From Streptomyces sp. NBC_01497 (lineage in GTDB: Bacteria; Actinomycetota; Actinomycetes; Streptomycetales; Streptomycetaceae), in assembly GCF_036250695.1 (NCBI RefSeq), contig NZ_CP109427.1, positions 7,006,001 to 7,070,000 on the forward strand: a DNA stretch of 64,000 nt. The letters run 5' to 3'. Shown here piece after piece: positions 1-8,603 of the stretch; the stretch's first letter is position 1, and the number at the start of each line of letters is the position of its first letter. Below the pieces are notes generated by a model that was not told the origin of the DNA, did not search any database, and worked only from the letters and a program-made list of their open reading frames with translations. A program made the position numbers and the translations under genes.

Positions 1-1
1 C

Positions 2-121
2 TGGTCACTGGACCGGGACACGCCCTGTTCCGACACGTATGCGTCCCCCACCTGCAACTCGGTCCCCAGCACGACACCACTGGAGTACACCCACAAGTTC
101 CTGAGCGACCTCGGGGACTGA
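2..121 (+). CDS. C-terminal end of a secreted-type hydrolase, possibly glycosyl hydrolase family 18
   Basis: The frame is open from the left edge and stops at TGA 119-121, giving 39 residues. The visible tail starts WSLDRDTPC, has a second cysteine soon after, and ends in a helix with LEYTHKFLSDLGD. A tryptophan followed by SLD and a paired-cysteine tail resembles the end of bacterial family 18 chitinase domains, where this tryptophan lines the active site. That is inference from a short piece. A strong hairpin follows 11 bases after the stop, so the stop is probably real. Confidence 0.35.
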   Translation, partial: WSLDRDTPCSDTYASPTCNSVPSTTPLEYTHKFLSDLGD

Positions 122-132
122 AGAAGAACCCG

Positions 133-170
133 GGGCGGGCCGCGCACGGACCACCGTGCGCGGCCCGCCC
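133..170 (+). terminator. Perfect 17-bp hairpin terminator
   Basis: Arms 133-149 and 154-170 are exact inverted complements (17 bp, nearly all GC) around a 4-base loop, with TCGTTT behind. It sits directly after the stop at 121 and marks the end of the flanking gene. Everything to its right up to about 32.4 kb is accessory. Confidence 0.9.
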
Positions 171-189
171 TCGTTTCGGGGGGAAGCGC

Positions 190-437
190 GCGGCCTCGTC
201 CGGAAGCCCGTGCCGGCCGCAGCCGGCGTGATCCCGCCGCGGGCCGAGGGTGCGAAACCCTGGTACCGGGCGGCTGCCCCGCAGGACGGCTTCCCCGTGG
301 CGCGGGACACCGATGCCCCGATCATGCGGGAGGCGGGTCGAGAGCCAGCCGTGACCTTGGCGCGGTGGAAGGCTGTCCCGCAAGTCGGGGCTTCTTCCCA
401 GCGACTGGGCCTCAGTCGATATCCCCCGGGCCCGTGA
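190..437 (+). pseudogene. Relic of a tyrosine integrase catalytic domain (left copy)
   Basis: One reading frame gives a decayed copy of the segment that is better preserved at 32,000-32,180. GVIPPRAEGAKPW matches CVIPARAQGAKPW, AAAPQDGF matches AAAPRDGF, and PIMREAG matches SIMLEAG. The catalytic HVLRHT of the right copy reads VARDTD here, so the active-site histidine and arginine are lost. VTLARWKAVP recalls the VTLARWLGH block that precedes the catalytic tyrosine in phage-type integrases, but no GYYAHF tyrosine motif follows. The relic starts within 20 bases of the flanking terminator, as expected for an old integration boundary. It is certainly non-functional. Confidence 0.6.
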
Positions 438-464
438 CCGCGTGCTGTGGCAGCTCTGCCGTCA

Positions 465-790
465 CGCCAGCAGAGCTGAGAGAACATGCAGGTCGTTACT
501 ACGCCATCCACGAACACACCGCCCCCGGCGCTACCGCCGACGTCACGATCGAGGTCACGGGCAGCCGACTGCGCGTGTGCGTCACCGACACCGGTTCACC
601 CTCGCCAAAACCCTCCACGACCCCTCGGCGGGAAACCGGACACGGCCTGGTCGGCATTGGCCAGCGGGCCACGCTCTACGACGGCACCGTCACCATCAGA
701 CCCCGCGACAACGGCCAGGGCTGGATCGTGCAGACGCTCCTTGACCTGTCCGCAACGGCCACACCCGGGTCGCCTATGCCAGACGCGACT
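465..790 (+). pseudogene. Histidine-kinase ATPase-domain fragment (NarL-type sensor)
   Basis: About 100 codons stay in frame and resemble the HATPase_c end of NarL-family two-component sensors. HTAPGATADVTIEV fits the strand after the N-box, RVCVTDTG is the G1 (DxG) box, and GHGLVGIGQRATLYDGTV is the G2 box with its glycine loop. The N-box asparagine helix, the dimerisation and phosphoacceptor domain and all sensor and membrane parts are missing. No response regulator gene follows. The open frame runs past the domain to 976 into sequence I do not recognise. Confidence 0.5.
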
Positions 791-1106
791 GGGCCGAGTA
801 CCTCGCCGCCCGAGCCGAAGACGAGAGCGACAAGCGGGAGAAGAAGGGGAATCCCGGTGTACGGCTTGACGTGCGTCGTGCAGGAAGGGGCCATGGCGCG
901 CGCCGGCCTGGAAAGCGACAGCAACCTTCTGTGGCACGCCCGAGCCGTGGCGGCGAGACTACTGGAGCAGTTGTGACCCCAACATCCCCGCAGGGCCCGC
1001 CAGTGCGTCGGGAACCGCTCCGCACGACATTTCGAAGTCCACCGCGCATCGCCGGTTCCTGGTCTGGTCGAGAGCCGGCGTGTGGGGTCGCGGCTCCACG
1101 AGGCCG
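791..1106. other. No recognisable gene
   Basis: Short open frames exist on both strands but none has a convincing start, a ribosome site or a familiar motif. One plus-strand frame near 770-900 reads YARRDWAEYLAARAEDE, which could be a scrap of another mobile-element protein. I cannot name it. Confidence 0.4.
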
Positions 1107-1440
1107 TGCTGGGTCGGCGAACTCATAGGTGCGAGCCCCGTGGACCGAGGCAGGCCGGGTTCCACGATGCACGTCTTGTCGGACGTGAACGGGCTGCCCC
1201 TCCTCGTGGGCGTCCGCGCAGGCATCACCCCTGACGGTCAGGGCCTGAAGGTGATGGCGGCTGGCCTCCACACGAGACACGACCCCGAAAGCGGCTGGCA
1301 CTACAAACCCCGCAAGGTCCGCGCCGACAGGGCGTATGACCAGCGCGACCTGCGACGATGGCTCCGCGGTAAACGCATCGGCGTCCGCATCGCCCGCAAA
1401 GGAATCGAGCGGCGCTTCCCGTCACGACGTTCGTCACCTG
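1107..1440 (+). pseudogene. IS5-family transposase fragment
   Basis: The frame gives ASPVDRGRPGSTMHVLSDVNGLPL, HDPESGWHYKPRKVRADRAYD and LRGKRIGVRIARKGIE. These blocks match the central DDE region of actinobacterial IS5 transposases: the D of LSD and the second D of RADRAYD. The N-terminal third is missing. After the RIARKGIE block the reading becomes unrelated, so the part with the last catalytic glutamate is lost. No terminal inverted repeats were identified. Confidence 0.65.
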
Positions 1441-1577
1441 TCCCACGGTGCGGAGGCACCCCGCGCTCAACGCCCAGGTTGCGGCCACGGCAGCGGTCCT
1501 GACCGAGGGCGCTTCCGGTTCGGTGTGGGAACGGGAGAGTCACTCAACGAGCACATCCTGGGCGACGCCTGGCCCGG

Positions 1578-2468
1578 GGCCTGTACTCCCAGTGCGAGAC
1601 GACGCAGGCGCACGCATACGGGTCAGGCGCCGCGCTGTTCGGCTACTCAAAGCTCTACGGGCAGGTGCCCGGCGGGCAGGCCGAGTTCCTGCGCGTGCCG
1701 TTCGGCGACCAACTGCCCGTGAAGGTGCCACACGGCCCCGCCGACGATCGCTTCGTGTACCTCTCGGCTGTGCTGCCCACCGCGCGGCAGGCGATCGAGT
1801 ACGCGGCGATTCCGCAGGGCGGCAGCGTCACCGTCCTCGGGCTGGGCCCGATCGGCGACATGGCGGCCCGCATCGCCCTGCACCGGGGCGCGGAGCTGGT
1901 GATCGGCGTGGACCGGGTGCCGGAGCGGCCGGCGCGGGCAAGGCGCGTGGCGTCCACACCCTGGACATGTCGGAACTCGGTGCCAATCTCGTGGACGAGA
2001 TCCGGCGTCTCACCGGCGGGCCGGGCACCGACTCCGTCGTCGAAGCCGTCGGCATGGAGGCCCACGGCAACCCGGTGGCGAAGAACGCGCAGCGGCTCGT
2101 CGGCCTGCTGCCCGACTCGGTCGGACAGAAGGCGATGGAAAGCACGGGCGTGGACAGCCTGGCGGCGTTAGAAACCGCGGTGGACGCCGTCCGCAGGGGG
2201 GCGGGACCATCTCGCTGTCCGGGGTGTACGGCGGCTCGGTCGACCCGATCCCCACGCTGACCCTGTTCGACAAGCAGATCCAGCCGCGCATGGGCCAGGC
2301 CAACGTCCACCACTGGGTCGACGACATTCTCCCGCTGCTCGTCGACGACGATCCCCTCGGCGTCGACTCGTGGCCACGCACCATCTCCCCCTGGAGGGCG
2401 GCCCGCAGGCGTACAGGACGTTCCAGGCCAAGCAGGACGGCATGGTGAAGACACTGCTCAAGCCCTGA
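1578..2468 (+). pseudogene. Zinc-dependent alcohol/formaldehyde dehydrogenase, truncated and frameshifted
   Basis: Four successive frames together spell the later part of a medium-chain zinc alcohol dehydrogenase of the glutathione-independent formaldehyde dehydrogenase type. Frame one has AEFLRVPFGDQLPVKVP and the nucleotide-binding VLGLGPIGDMAARIA. After about 1,940 another frame gives DMSELGANLVDEIRRLTGG and DSVVEAVGMEAHG. Near 2,215 a third gives SGVYGGSVDPIPTLTLFDKQ. After about 2,390 a fourth ends GGPQAYRTFQAKQDGMVKTL before TGA 2,466-2,468. The N-terminal catalytic zinc site is absent. At least three frameshifts plus the 5' loss make it non-functional. It ends 349 bases before the formate dehydrogenase operon and may once have belonged to a C1-oxidation set; that link is inference. 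Confidence 0.78.
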
Positions 2469-2817
2469 CCCCGTCCGGTTCCGGCACGCGGCCCGGTCCC
2501 GGTCCCGCCCGTGGTCCGGCGTCGGCGCGCCGGGGCCGGGACCGCCCATGGCTGTCTCCAGGCGCGATCCGGGCCGCGCACGCCGTCCGGCGGCCGCCTA
2601 CCGAACGCCCGGCGCCGCGCCCCATACGTTCGGCGCAATGCCGGCGCGCGGATGTGAGTCCCCCCGTCCCCGGTCCGGCGCCGCGGTTTCCCACACATCC
2701 CGCGGGCGGGAAGGAGCACGCGGGCTGCGACGCCGTGGGCCGTAGCAGGGTGGCCGTTGCGGCACGCAGGCCCCTGGGCGACTCTGATCGGGGGACCGAT
2801 GAGCACCGGAGGTGGCG
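2469..2817. other. Upstream region of the formate dehydrogenase operon
   Basis: There is no believable gene in these 349 bases. A GC-rich inverted repeat (CGGTCCCGG near 2,494 and CCGGGACCG near 2,536) could end transcription from the broken dehydrogenase. The promoter of the fdh operon should lie here, but I could not pick a clear -35/-10 pair. The ribosome site GGAGG is at 2,808-2,812. Confidence 0.4.
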
Positions 2818-5800
2818 ATGGGTGTCCGCAGGCTGGTCGGCAGCTGGCCGGTCTACCGGCAGCTCACCGGGCCCGACCGGCTCGCCCGGGGCAGTGCGGC
2901 GGCCTCGCCGGGCACCGGTCGGCTCACGCCGCGCACGGAATCGGCCGATCGGGTCGTCAAGTCGGTCTGCCCGTACTGCGCCGTCGGGTGCGGGCAGGAG
3001 GTGTACGTCAAGGACGACGCCGTCGTTCAGATCGAGGGCGACCCCGACTCGCCCGTGAGCCGCGGCAGGCTGTGCCCCAAGGGTTCCGCCACGCTCCAGC
3101 TGACGACCGGCGACGCCCGGCGCCACGAGGTGCTCCACCGCCGCCCGCACCAGAAGGAGTGGGAGCGGCTCGACCTGGAGACGGCGATGGACATGGTGGC
3201 GGAGCGCGTCATCGAGACGCGCCGCCGCACCTGGGAGTGGGAGTACCAAGGCCTGCGCACCGCGCGGACGATGGGCATCGCGAGCCTCGGGGGAGCCACC
3301 CTCGACAACGAGGAGAACTACCTCATCAAGAAGCTGCTGACGGGCCTCGGAGTCGTCCAGGTGGAGAACCAGGCCCGGGTGTGCCACAGCTCCACGGTCG
3401 CCGGTCTCGGCACCTCCTTCGGCCGCGGCGGCGCCACCACCTTCATGCAGGACCTGCAGAACTCCGACTGCATCGTCATCCAGGGCTCCAACTACGCCGA
3501 GGCGCACCCCGTGGGCTTCCAGTGGGTCATGGAGGCGAAGGCGCGCGGCGCGAAGGTCATCCACATCGACCCCCGCTTCACCCGCACCAGCGCGCTCGCC
3601 GACCTGCACGTGCCCATCCGGGCGGGCAGCGACATCGCCTTCCTCGGCGGCGTCATCAACCACGTGCTCACCGAGGGCAAGGACTTCCGCGAGTACGTGC
3701 TGTCGTACACCAACGCCGCCACCCTGGTCGGCGAGGACTTCCGCGACACCGAGGACCTCGGCGGCGTGTTCTCCGGCCTCGACGAGGAGGGACACGTCTA
3801 CCAACCTGCGAGCTGGCAGTACGAGGGTGCCCAGGTACAGGCACCGGCCGGCGACACAGACCAGCAGTACGAGGCCCGGGAGAAGGACGCCGAGACGAGC
3901 CGCCGCATCGGCGCCGCCGGCGGCTCCGAGACCCACGGCTCCGGCGGGGCGCGCACCCGCTCGGGGGCGCCGCGGGACGAGACGCTGCAGCACCCCCGGT
4001 GCGTCTACCAGATCCTCAAGCGCCATTACGCCCGCTACACCCCCGAACTGGTCGAACAGACCTGCGGCATCCCGCGGGAGACCTTCCTCGCGGTGTGCGA
4101 CGCGCTGACGAAGAACTCCGGGCGCGAGCGCACCAGCGCCTTCTGCTACGCGGTCGGCTGGACGCAGCACACCGTCGGCTCGCAGTACATCCGCGCCGCC
4201 AGTGTGCTGCAACTGCTGCTGGGCAACATCGGCCGGCCGGGCGGCGGCATCCAGGCGCTGCGCGGCCACGCGTCCATCCAGGGTTCGAGCGACATCCCCA
4301 CCCTGTTCAACCTGCTCCCCGGCTACCTGCCGATGCCCCACGCGCACACCCACGAGAACCTCGACGCCTTCGTCGACGCGAGCAGGACCGACAAGGGCTT
4401 CTGGGGCGACATGCGCGCCTACTTCGTCAGCCTGCTCAAGGCCTATTACGGCGACGCCGCCACCGCGGACAACGACTTCTGCTTCGACCACCTCCCGCGC
4501 ATCACCGGCTCCCACGCCACGTACGACACGGTCATGGCGCAGCTGGAGGGCACCTGCAAGGGCTACTTCCTGATGGGGGAGAACCCGGCAGTCGGCTCCG
4601 CCAACACGCGTCTGCAGCGCCTCGGCATGGCCAACCTGGAGTGGCTCGTGGTGCGGGACTTCTCGCTGATCGAGTCGGCGACGTGGTGGAAGGACGGTCC
4701 GGAGATCGAGACCGGCGAGCTGCGCACGGAGGACATCGCCACCGAGGTTTTCTTCTTCCCCGCCGCCGCCCACACCGAGAAGTCCGGCTCCTTCACGAAC
4801 ACCAACCGGTGGGTCCAGTGGCACCACGCCGCTGTCGAGCCGGGCGGCGACGCGCGCAGCGACCTGTGGTTCATGTACCACCTCGGACGGCGCATCAAGG
4901 AGCGTCTGGCCGACTCCACCGACCCGATGGACCGGCCCGTCCAGGACCTCGCCTGGGGCTACCCCGTCGAGGGTGAACTCGCCGAGCCCGTGGCCGAATC
5001 GGTGCTCGCCGAGATCAACGGCACGGCGGCCGACGGCTCCCCGCTCAGCTCCTACACGCAGCTCGCGGACGACGGCTCCACCCGATGCGGCTGCTGGATC
5101 TACTGCGGTGTCAACGCCGACGGCGTCAACCAGGCGGCCCGCAGGAAGCCGGGCGCCGAGCAGGACTGGGTGGCCGCCGAGTGGGCCTGGGCCTGGCCCG
5201 CCAACCGGCGGATCCTCTACAACCGTGCCTCCGCCGCGCCGGACGGCGAACCGTGGAGCGAACGCAAGGCGTACGTGTGGTGGGACGCCGACCGCAGGAG
5301 GTGGACGGGCCACGACGTGCCGGACTTCATCGTGGACCGCGCTCCGGACCACGTCCCCCCGGAAGACGCCACCGGCCCCGACGCGCTGCGCGGCGACGAC
5401 CCGTTCATCATGCAGGCCGACGGCAAGGGCTGGCTCTATGCCCCCGCCGGACTGGAGGACGGGCCGCTGCCGACCCACTACGAGCCGCAGGACTCGCCGT
5501 TCCCCAACGCCCTGTACCCGCGCGTGCCACGCTCGCCCGTGCGGCAGTTGAAGGAGCACGAGGGAAACCGCTACCACCCGAGCGGTGACGAGCCGGGCGC
5601 CGACGTGTACCCGTACATTGTCACGACCCACCGGCTCACCGAGCACTTCACCGCCGGTGGGATGAGCCGGTGGTCCCCGTATCTCGCCGAGCTCCAGCCT
5701 GAGTTCTTCTGCGAGGTCTCCCCGGAACTGGCGCAGGAGCGCGGCCTGGAGCACGGCGGGTGGGCCACTGTCGTCACCGCCCGCAACGCCGTCGAAGCGC

Positions 5801-6090
5801 GCGTCCTCGTGACCCGGCGGATCAGGCCCCTGACCGTGCACGGCCGCACCGTCCACCAGATCGGACTCCCCTTCCACTGGGGCCCCAACGGCGTGTCCAC
5901 CGGAGACGCGGCGAACGAGCTCGTCGCGATGGCCCTCGACCCCAACGCCCACATCCAGGAGGACAAGGCGCTGACCGCGGACATCGTTCCCGGCCGGCGG
6001 CCGCGCGGCCCGGCACTCCCCGCGTTCGTCGAGGAGTACCGCGTCAGAGCCGGCATCACCCGGCGCACCGGAACGGAGACCGTCAAGTGA
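2818..6090 (+). CDS. Formate dehydrogenase catalytic (molybdopterin) subunit
   Basis: This 1,090-residue protein is the alpha subunit of a membrane-associated formate dehydrogenase of the FdnG/FdoG type, which oxidises formate to CO2 on a bis-MGD molybdenum or tungsten cofactor. The N-terminal 4Fe-4S site is formed by Cys51, Cys54, Cys58 and Cys86 (CPYCAVGC...LCPKG). The active-site segment is RVCHSSTVAGL with Cys189, where E. coli FdnG has selenocysteine, so this is a cysteine enzyme. It is followed by the FGRGGATT and EAHPVGFQWVMEAK blocks and the C-terminal cofactor-binding domain (HRLTEHFT). ATG 2,818 is preferred because GGAGG lies 5 bases upstream; GTG 2,812 overlaps that site. No twin-arginine RRxFxK signal is visible, unlike exported FdnG. 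The stop overlaps the next start (GTGA). Confidence 0.93.
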   Translation: MGVRRLVGSWPVYRQLTGPDRLARGSAAASPGTGRLTPRTESADRVVKSVCPYCAVGCGQEVYVKDDAVVQIEGDPDSPVSRGRLCPKGSATLQLTTGDARRHEVLHRRPHQKEWERLDLETAMDMVAERVIETRRRTWEWEYQGLRTARTMGIASLGGATLDNEENYLIKKLLTGLGVVQVENQARVCHSSTVAGLGTSFGRGGATTFMQDLQNSDCIVIQGSNYAEAHPVGFQWVMEAKARGAKVIHIDPRFTRTSALADLHVPIRAGSDIAFLGGVINHVLTEGKDFREYVLSYTNAATLVGEDFRDTEDLGGVFSGLDEEGHVYQPASWQYEGAQVQAPAGDTDQQYEAREKDAETSRRIGAAGGSETHGSGGARTRSGAPRDETLQHPRCVYQILKRHYARYTPELVEQTCGIPRETFLAVCDALTKNSGRERTSAFCYAVGWTQHTVGSQYIRAASVLQLLLGNIGRPGGGIQALRGHASIQGSSDIPTLFNLLPGYLPMPHAHTHENLDAFVDASRTDKGFWGDMRAYFVSLLKAYYGDAATADNDFCFDHLPRITGSHATYDTVMAQLEGTCKGYFLMGENPAVGSANTRLQRLGMANLEWLVVRDFSLIESATWWKDGPEIETGELRTEDIATEVFFFPAAAHTEKSGSFTNTNRWVQWHHAAVEPGGDARSDLWFMYHLGRRIKERLADSTDPMDRPVQDLAWGYPVEGELAEPVAESVLAEINGTAADGSPLSSYTQLADDGSTRCGCWIYCGVNADGVNQAARRKPGAEQDWVAAEWAWAWPANRRILYNRASAAPDGEPWSERKAYVWWDADRRRWTGHDVPDFIVDRAPDHVPPEDATGPDALRGDDPFIMQADGKGWLYAPAGLEDGPLPTHYEPQDSPFPNALYPRVPRSPVRQLKEHEGNRYHPSGDEPGADVYPYIVTTHRLTEHFTAGGMSRWSPYLAELQPEFFCEVSPELAQERGLEHGGWATVVTARNAVEARVLVTRRIRPLTVHGRTVHQIGLPFHWGPNGVSTGDAANELVAMALDPNAHIQEDKALTADIVPGRRPRGPALPAFVEEYRVRAGITRRTGTETVK

Positions 6091-7076
6091 CCGACGCGAC
6101 CCGCACGTCGAGCCATCTGCTCAGCGGCATCGAACCGGATCCCGCACGGGACGCGGGGCACGAGGACGCGCCTCCGCGCGTCGGCTTCTTCACCGACACC
6201 TCGGTGTGCATCGGCTGCAAGGCCTGCGAAGTGGCGTGCAAGGAGTGGAACGCCATCCCCGAGGACGGCATCACGCTGTCCGGAATGAGCTACGACAACA
6301 CGCAGGGGCTCGGCGCCTCCAGCTGGCGTCATGTCGCGTTCGTGGAGCAGCAGGTCCCGGTGCCCGCCCCCGAGGGACGCAGGGAACTACCCCTGCTCGG
6401 GGGCGGTTCCCCGGCCGCCCAAGGTCCCACCCCCACCCCGGGGGGCCCGGCTCCCGAAACACAGGGGCAGGCGCAGGCGTCGGACAGCGGAGTGCGGTGG
6501 CTCATGTCCTCGGACGTGTGCAAGCACTGCACCCACGCCGCGTGCCTGGACGTGTGCCCGACCGGATCACTCTTCCGCACCGAGTTCGGCACCGTCGTCG
6601 TGCAGGAGGACATCTGCAACGGGTGCGGCTACTGCGTCCCGGCCTGCCCCTATGGGGTGATCGAGCAACGCCCCGAGGACGGACGGGCGTTCAAGTGCAC
6701 CATGTGCTACGACCGGCTCGGCGCGGGACAGGAACCGGCCTGCGCCAAGGCGTGCCCGACGGACTCCATCCAGTTCGGGCCCCTCGACGAGCTGCGGGAA
6801 CGGGCGGCGCTGCGAGTCGACCAGCTGCACGAGGCCGGCATCAGCGACGCCCGGCTGTACGGCGAGGACCCGGAGGACGGCGTCGGCGGAGACGGCGCGT
6901 TCTTCCTGCTCCTCGACGAACCAGAGGTGTACGGACTGCCTCCGGCCCCTGTCGTCACCACGCGCGACCTGCCCGTCATGTGGAAGCACGCGGCCGTCGC
7001 CGCCGCCTCTCTGATCGGCGGTGTGGCCGCCTCGTTCGCCGCCTCGGCACTGACCGGAAGGAAGGCCGGCCGATGA
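6087..7076 (+). CDS. Formate dehydrogenase iron-sulfur (beta) subunit
   Basis: This 329-residue electron-transfer subunit holds four 4Fe-4S cysteine groups. The first is CIGCKACEVACKEWN at residues 41-55, then CKHCTHAACLDVCP, CNGCGYCVPACPYG and CTMCYDRLGAGQEPACAKACP. That is the FdnH/HybA layout. The C-terminus carries one hydrophobic stretch (AAVAAASLIGGVAASFAASAL), the usual single membrane anchor of FdnH-type subunits. A proline/glycine-rich insert lies between the first and second clusters, around 6,350-6,480. The GTG start overlaps the TGA of the catalytic subunit, so translation is probably coupled, and the stop overlaps the next ATG. It should pass electrons from the molybdenum subunit to the membrane subunit. 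Confidence 0.93.
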   Translation: MTDATRTSSHLLSGIEPDPARDAGHEDAPPRVGFFTDTSVCIGCKACEVACKEWNAIPEDGITLSGMSYDNTQGLGASSWRHVAFVEQQVPVPAPEGRRELPLLGGGSPAAQGPTPTPGGPAPETQGQAQASDSGVRWLMSSDVCKHCTHAACLDVCPTGSLFRTEFGTVVVQEDICNGCGYCVPACPYGVIEQRPEDGRAFKCTMCYDRLGAGQEPACAKACPTDSIQFGPLDELRERAALRVDQLHEAGISDARLYGEDPEDGVGGDGAFFLLLDEPEVYGLPPAPVVTTRDLPVMWKHAAVAAASLIGGVAASFAASALTGRKAGR

Positions 7077-8146
7077 CCGGATCCGACGTGACCCGCGACG
7101 GGGTGCAGGGCCAGCGCCCCGGCCGCGACGCCTCACCGCAGGCCCTGCAACCGGCGGGCCGCCGCGGGCGCAGGCGCCGTCGGGGCGAGGAACTGATGGT
7201 GCCCCGCGCCGAATTCGGCTCCTACTACGGACGTCCCATCATCAAGCCGCCGTCCTGGTCGGCCCGCGACATCGCGGGGTACTTCTTCTTCGGTGGGCTC
7301 GCCGGTGCGGGATCCGTCGTGGCGGCCGGGGCGCAGGCGACCGGACGCCCCACCATGGCGAAGGCCATGAAGCTGTCCTCGATCGGTGCGCTCTCCCTCT
7401 CGACGGCCGCGCTCATCAACGACCTCGGCCGGCCCGCCCGTTTCCATCACATGCTGCGGGTGATCAAACCCACCTCGCCGATGAGCGTGGGCTCCTGGAT
7501 CCTGTCCGGCTACGGCGCCTTCGCGGGCGCGGCCGCGCTGAGCGCGGTCACCGGCCGGCTGACGCGCACGGGCGCCGCCGCCACCGCAGGCGCGGCGCTG
7601 CTCGGCCCCGCCGTCGCCACGTACACGGCCGTGCTCGCGGCGGACACCGCCGTCCCCGCCTGGCACGGAGCGCACCGCGAACTGCCGTACGTGTTCGTGG
7701 CGTCGGCCACCGCGGCCGCGTCCGGCATGGCGCTGGCCGTGGCACCGCTCGCCGAGAACCAGCCGGCCCGCTGTGCCGCGGCCATCGCCGCGATCGGCGA
7801 GGTCGTCTCGATGGCTGCGGCCGAGAAGAGGCTCGGAATGGTCGCGGAGACCTACCGTACCGGCCGCGCCGGGACCCTTCTGAAGACTGCCCGGGTCCTG
7901 ACCGTTGGCGGCGCGGCCTGCGCCGCCGCGTTGGGTCACCGCAGCCGCGTCGCGGCGGCCGGCGCCGGGGCGATGCTGCTCGCGGCCTCCGCATGCACGC
8001 GCTTCGGCATCTTCGCCGCGGGCATGGCATCGGCGGAGGACCCCGTGTACACGGTCATTCCCCAACGCGAGGGCCTGCGGCGGGCGGCAGCCTCGGCCGC
8101 GGAGGCGGGCGCCGGTAGCCGCGGCGGTGCCGACTCCGGTGCTTGA
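7073..8146 (+). CDS. NrfD/polysulfide-reductase-like membrane subunit of formate dehydrogenase
   Basis: This 357-residue integral membrane protein starts at an ATGA overlap with the iron-sulfur subunit. A basic N-terminus with a run of arginines (about residues 30-37) is followed by YYGRPIIKPPSWSARDIAGYFFFGGLAGAG, typical of the NrfD/PsrC quinone-reacting family. About eight hydrophobic helices follow. LINDLGRPARFHHMLRV after the second helix is a family hallmark near the quinol site. It replaces the cytochrome b gamma subunit of E. coli FDH-N, as in many actinobacteria. The three overlapping genes make a complete formate:quinone oxidoreductase. Maturation genes (fdhD, selenium genes) are not in the window. 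Confidence 0.9.
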   Translation: MTGSDVTRDGVQGQRPGRDASPQALQPAGRRGRRRRRGEELMVPRAEFGSYYGRPIIKPPSWSARDIAGYFFFGGLAGAGSVVAAGAQATGRPTMAKAMKLSSIGALSLSTAALINDLGRPARFHHMLRVIKPTSPMSVGSWILSGYGAFAGAAALSAVTGRLTRTGAAATAGAALLGPAVATYTAVLAADTAVPAWHGAHRELPYVFVASATAAASGMALAVAPLAENQPARCAAAIAAIGEVVSMAAAEKRLGMVAETYRTGRAGTLLKTARVLTVGGAACAAALGHRSRVAAAGAGAMLLAASACTRFGIFAAGMASAEDPVYTVIPQREGLRRAAASAAEAGAGSRGGADSGA

Positions 8147-8267
8147 CCCCGTTCCCCACCGGGCGGCACCGCGGCGCGCGCCACCCGTCCGCGACCTCGC
8201 CACAGCCCGGGGCACGACCGCCGCCCCCGGCACCGCTCGAACACACCGCCCCACCACACGAACGAGA

Positions 8268-8603
8268 ATGGAAGCGACGATACCGGCGGGATCTCACCGC
8301 AAGCGTGCGCGCCAGTACGAGCACATCAAAGAGGGTGCCGAGAAGCGCGGCACCTCCGAGGGCCGGGCCGAGGAGATCGCTTCGCGCACCTTTAACAAGG
8401 AGCGCGCCCGTGCGGGCGAGGCCCGCTCTGCGAGCAGGACGTCCACCCGAGACGCCAAGTCCGCCTCGCAGCGGGGCGGCGAGCGCTCGCTCCGGGGGCC
8501 GGTCAGTCCCACCAGGGACCAGCTCGACGAAGAGGCGAAGAAGAACATCGAAGGCCGCTCGTCGATGAACAAGGAAGAACCGCGCAAGGCGCTGGGCCGC
8601 TGA
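8268..8603 (+). CDS. Small charged protein annotated in Streptomyces as plasmid stabilization/Rho-terminator-like
   Basis: A 111-residue, very basic and acidic helical protein without cysteine. It opens MEATIPAGSHRKRARQYEHI, continues with EEIASRTFNKERARAGEARS, and closes TRDQLDEEAKKNIEGRSSMNKEEPRKALGR. The last block is the short SAP/Rho-N-like helix-turn-helix seen at the end of such Streptomyces proteins (GRSSMxKxELRxAL). It may bind nucleic acid; the function is unproven and the family name should not be taken literally. ATG 8,268 was chosen because the conserved start sits there, though no strong ribosome site precedes it. It lies 121 bases after the fdh operon and abuts a broken gene on the other strand. 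Confidence 0.7.
   Translation: MEATIPAGSHRKRARQYEHIKEGAEKRGTSEGRAEEIASRTFNKERARAGEARSASRTSTRDAKSASQRGGERSLRGPVSPTRDQLDEEAKKNIEGRSSMNKEEPRKALGR

Noticed and set aside
3382..3384. Selenocysteine in the formate dehydrogenase
   Set aside because: The codon is TGC, an ordinary cysteine, and no in-frame TGA occurs in the gene.
2799..4976. Alternative plus-strand frame starting at ATG 2,799 inside the fdh gene
   Set aside because: The protein text has no motif, whereas the neighbouring frame gives the full formate dehydrogenase.
2458..5952. Very long open frame on the minus strand opposite the formate dehydrogenase gene
   Set aside because: It is the mirror of a GC-rich gene: no ribosome site, valine/glycine/arginine-rich text without motifs, and the plus-strand gene is unmistakable.
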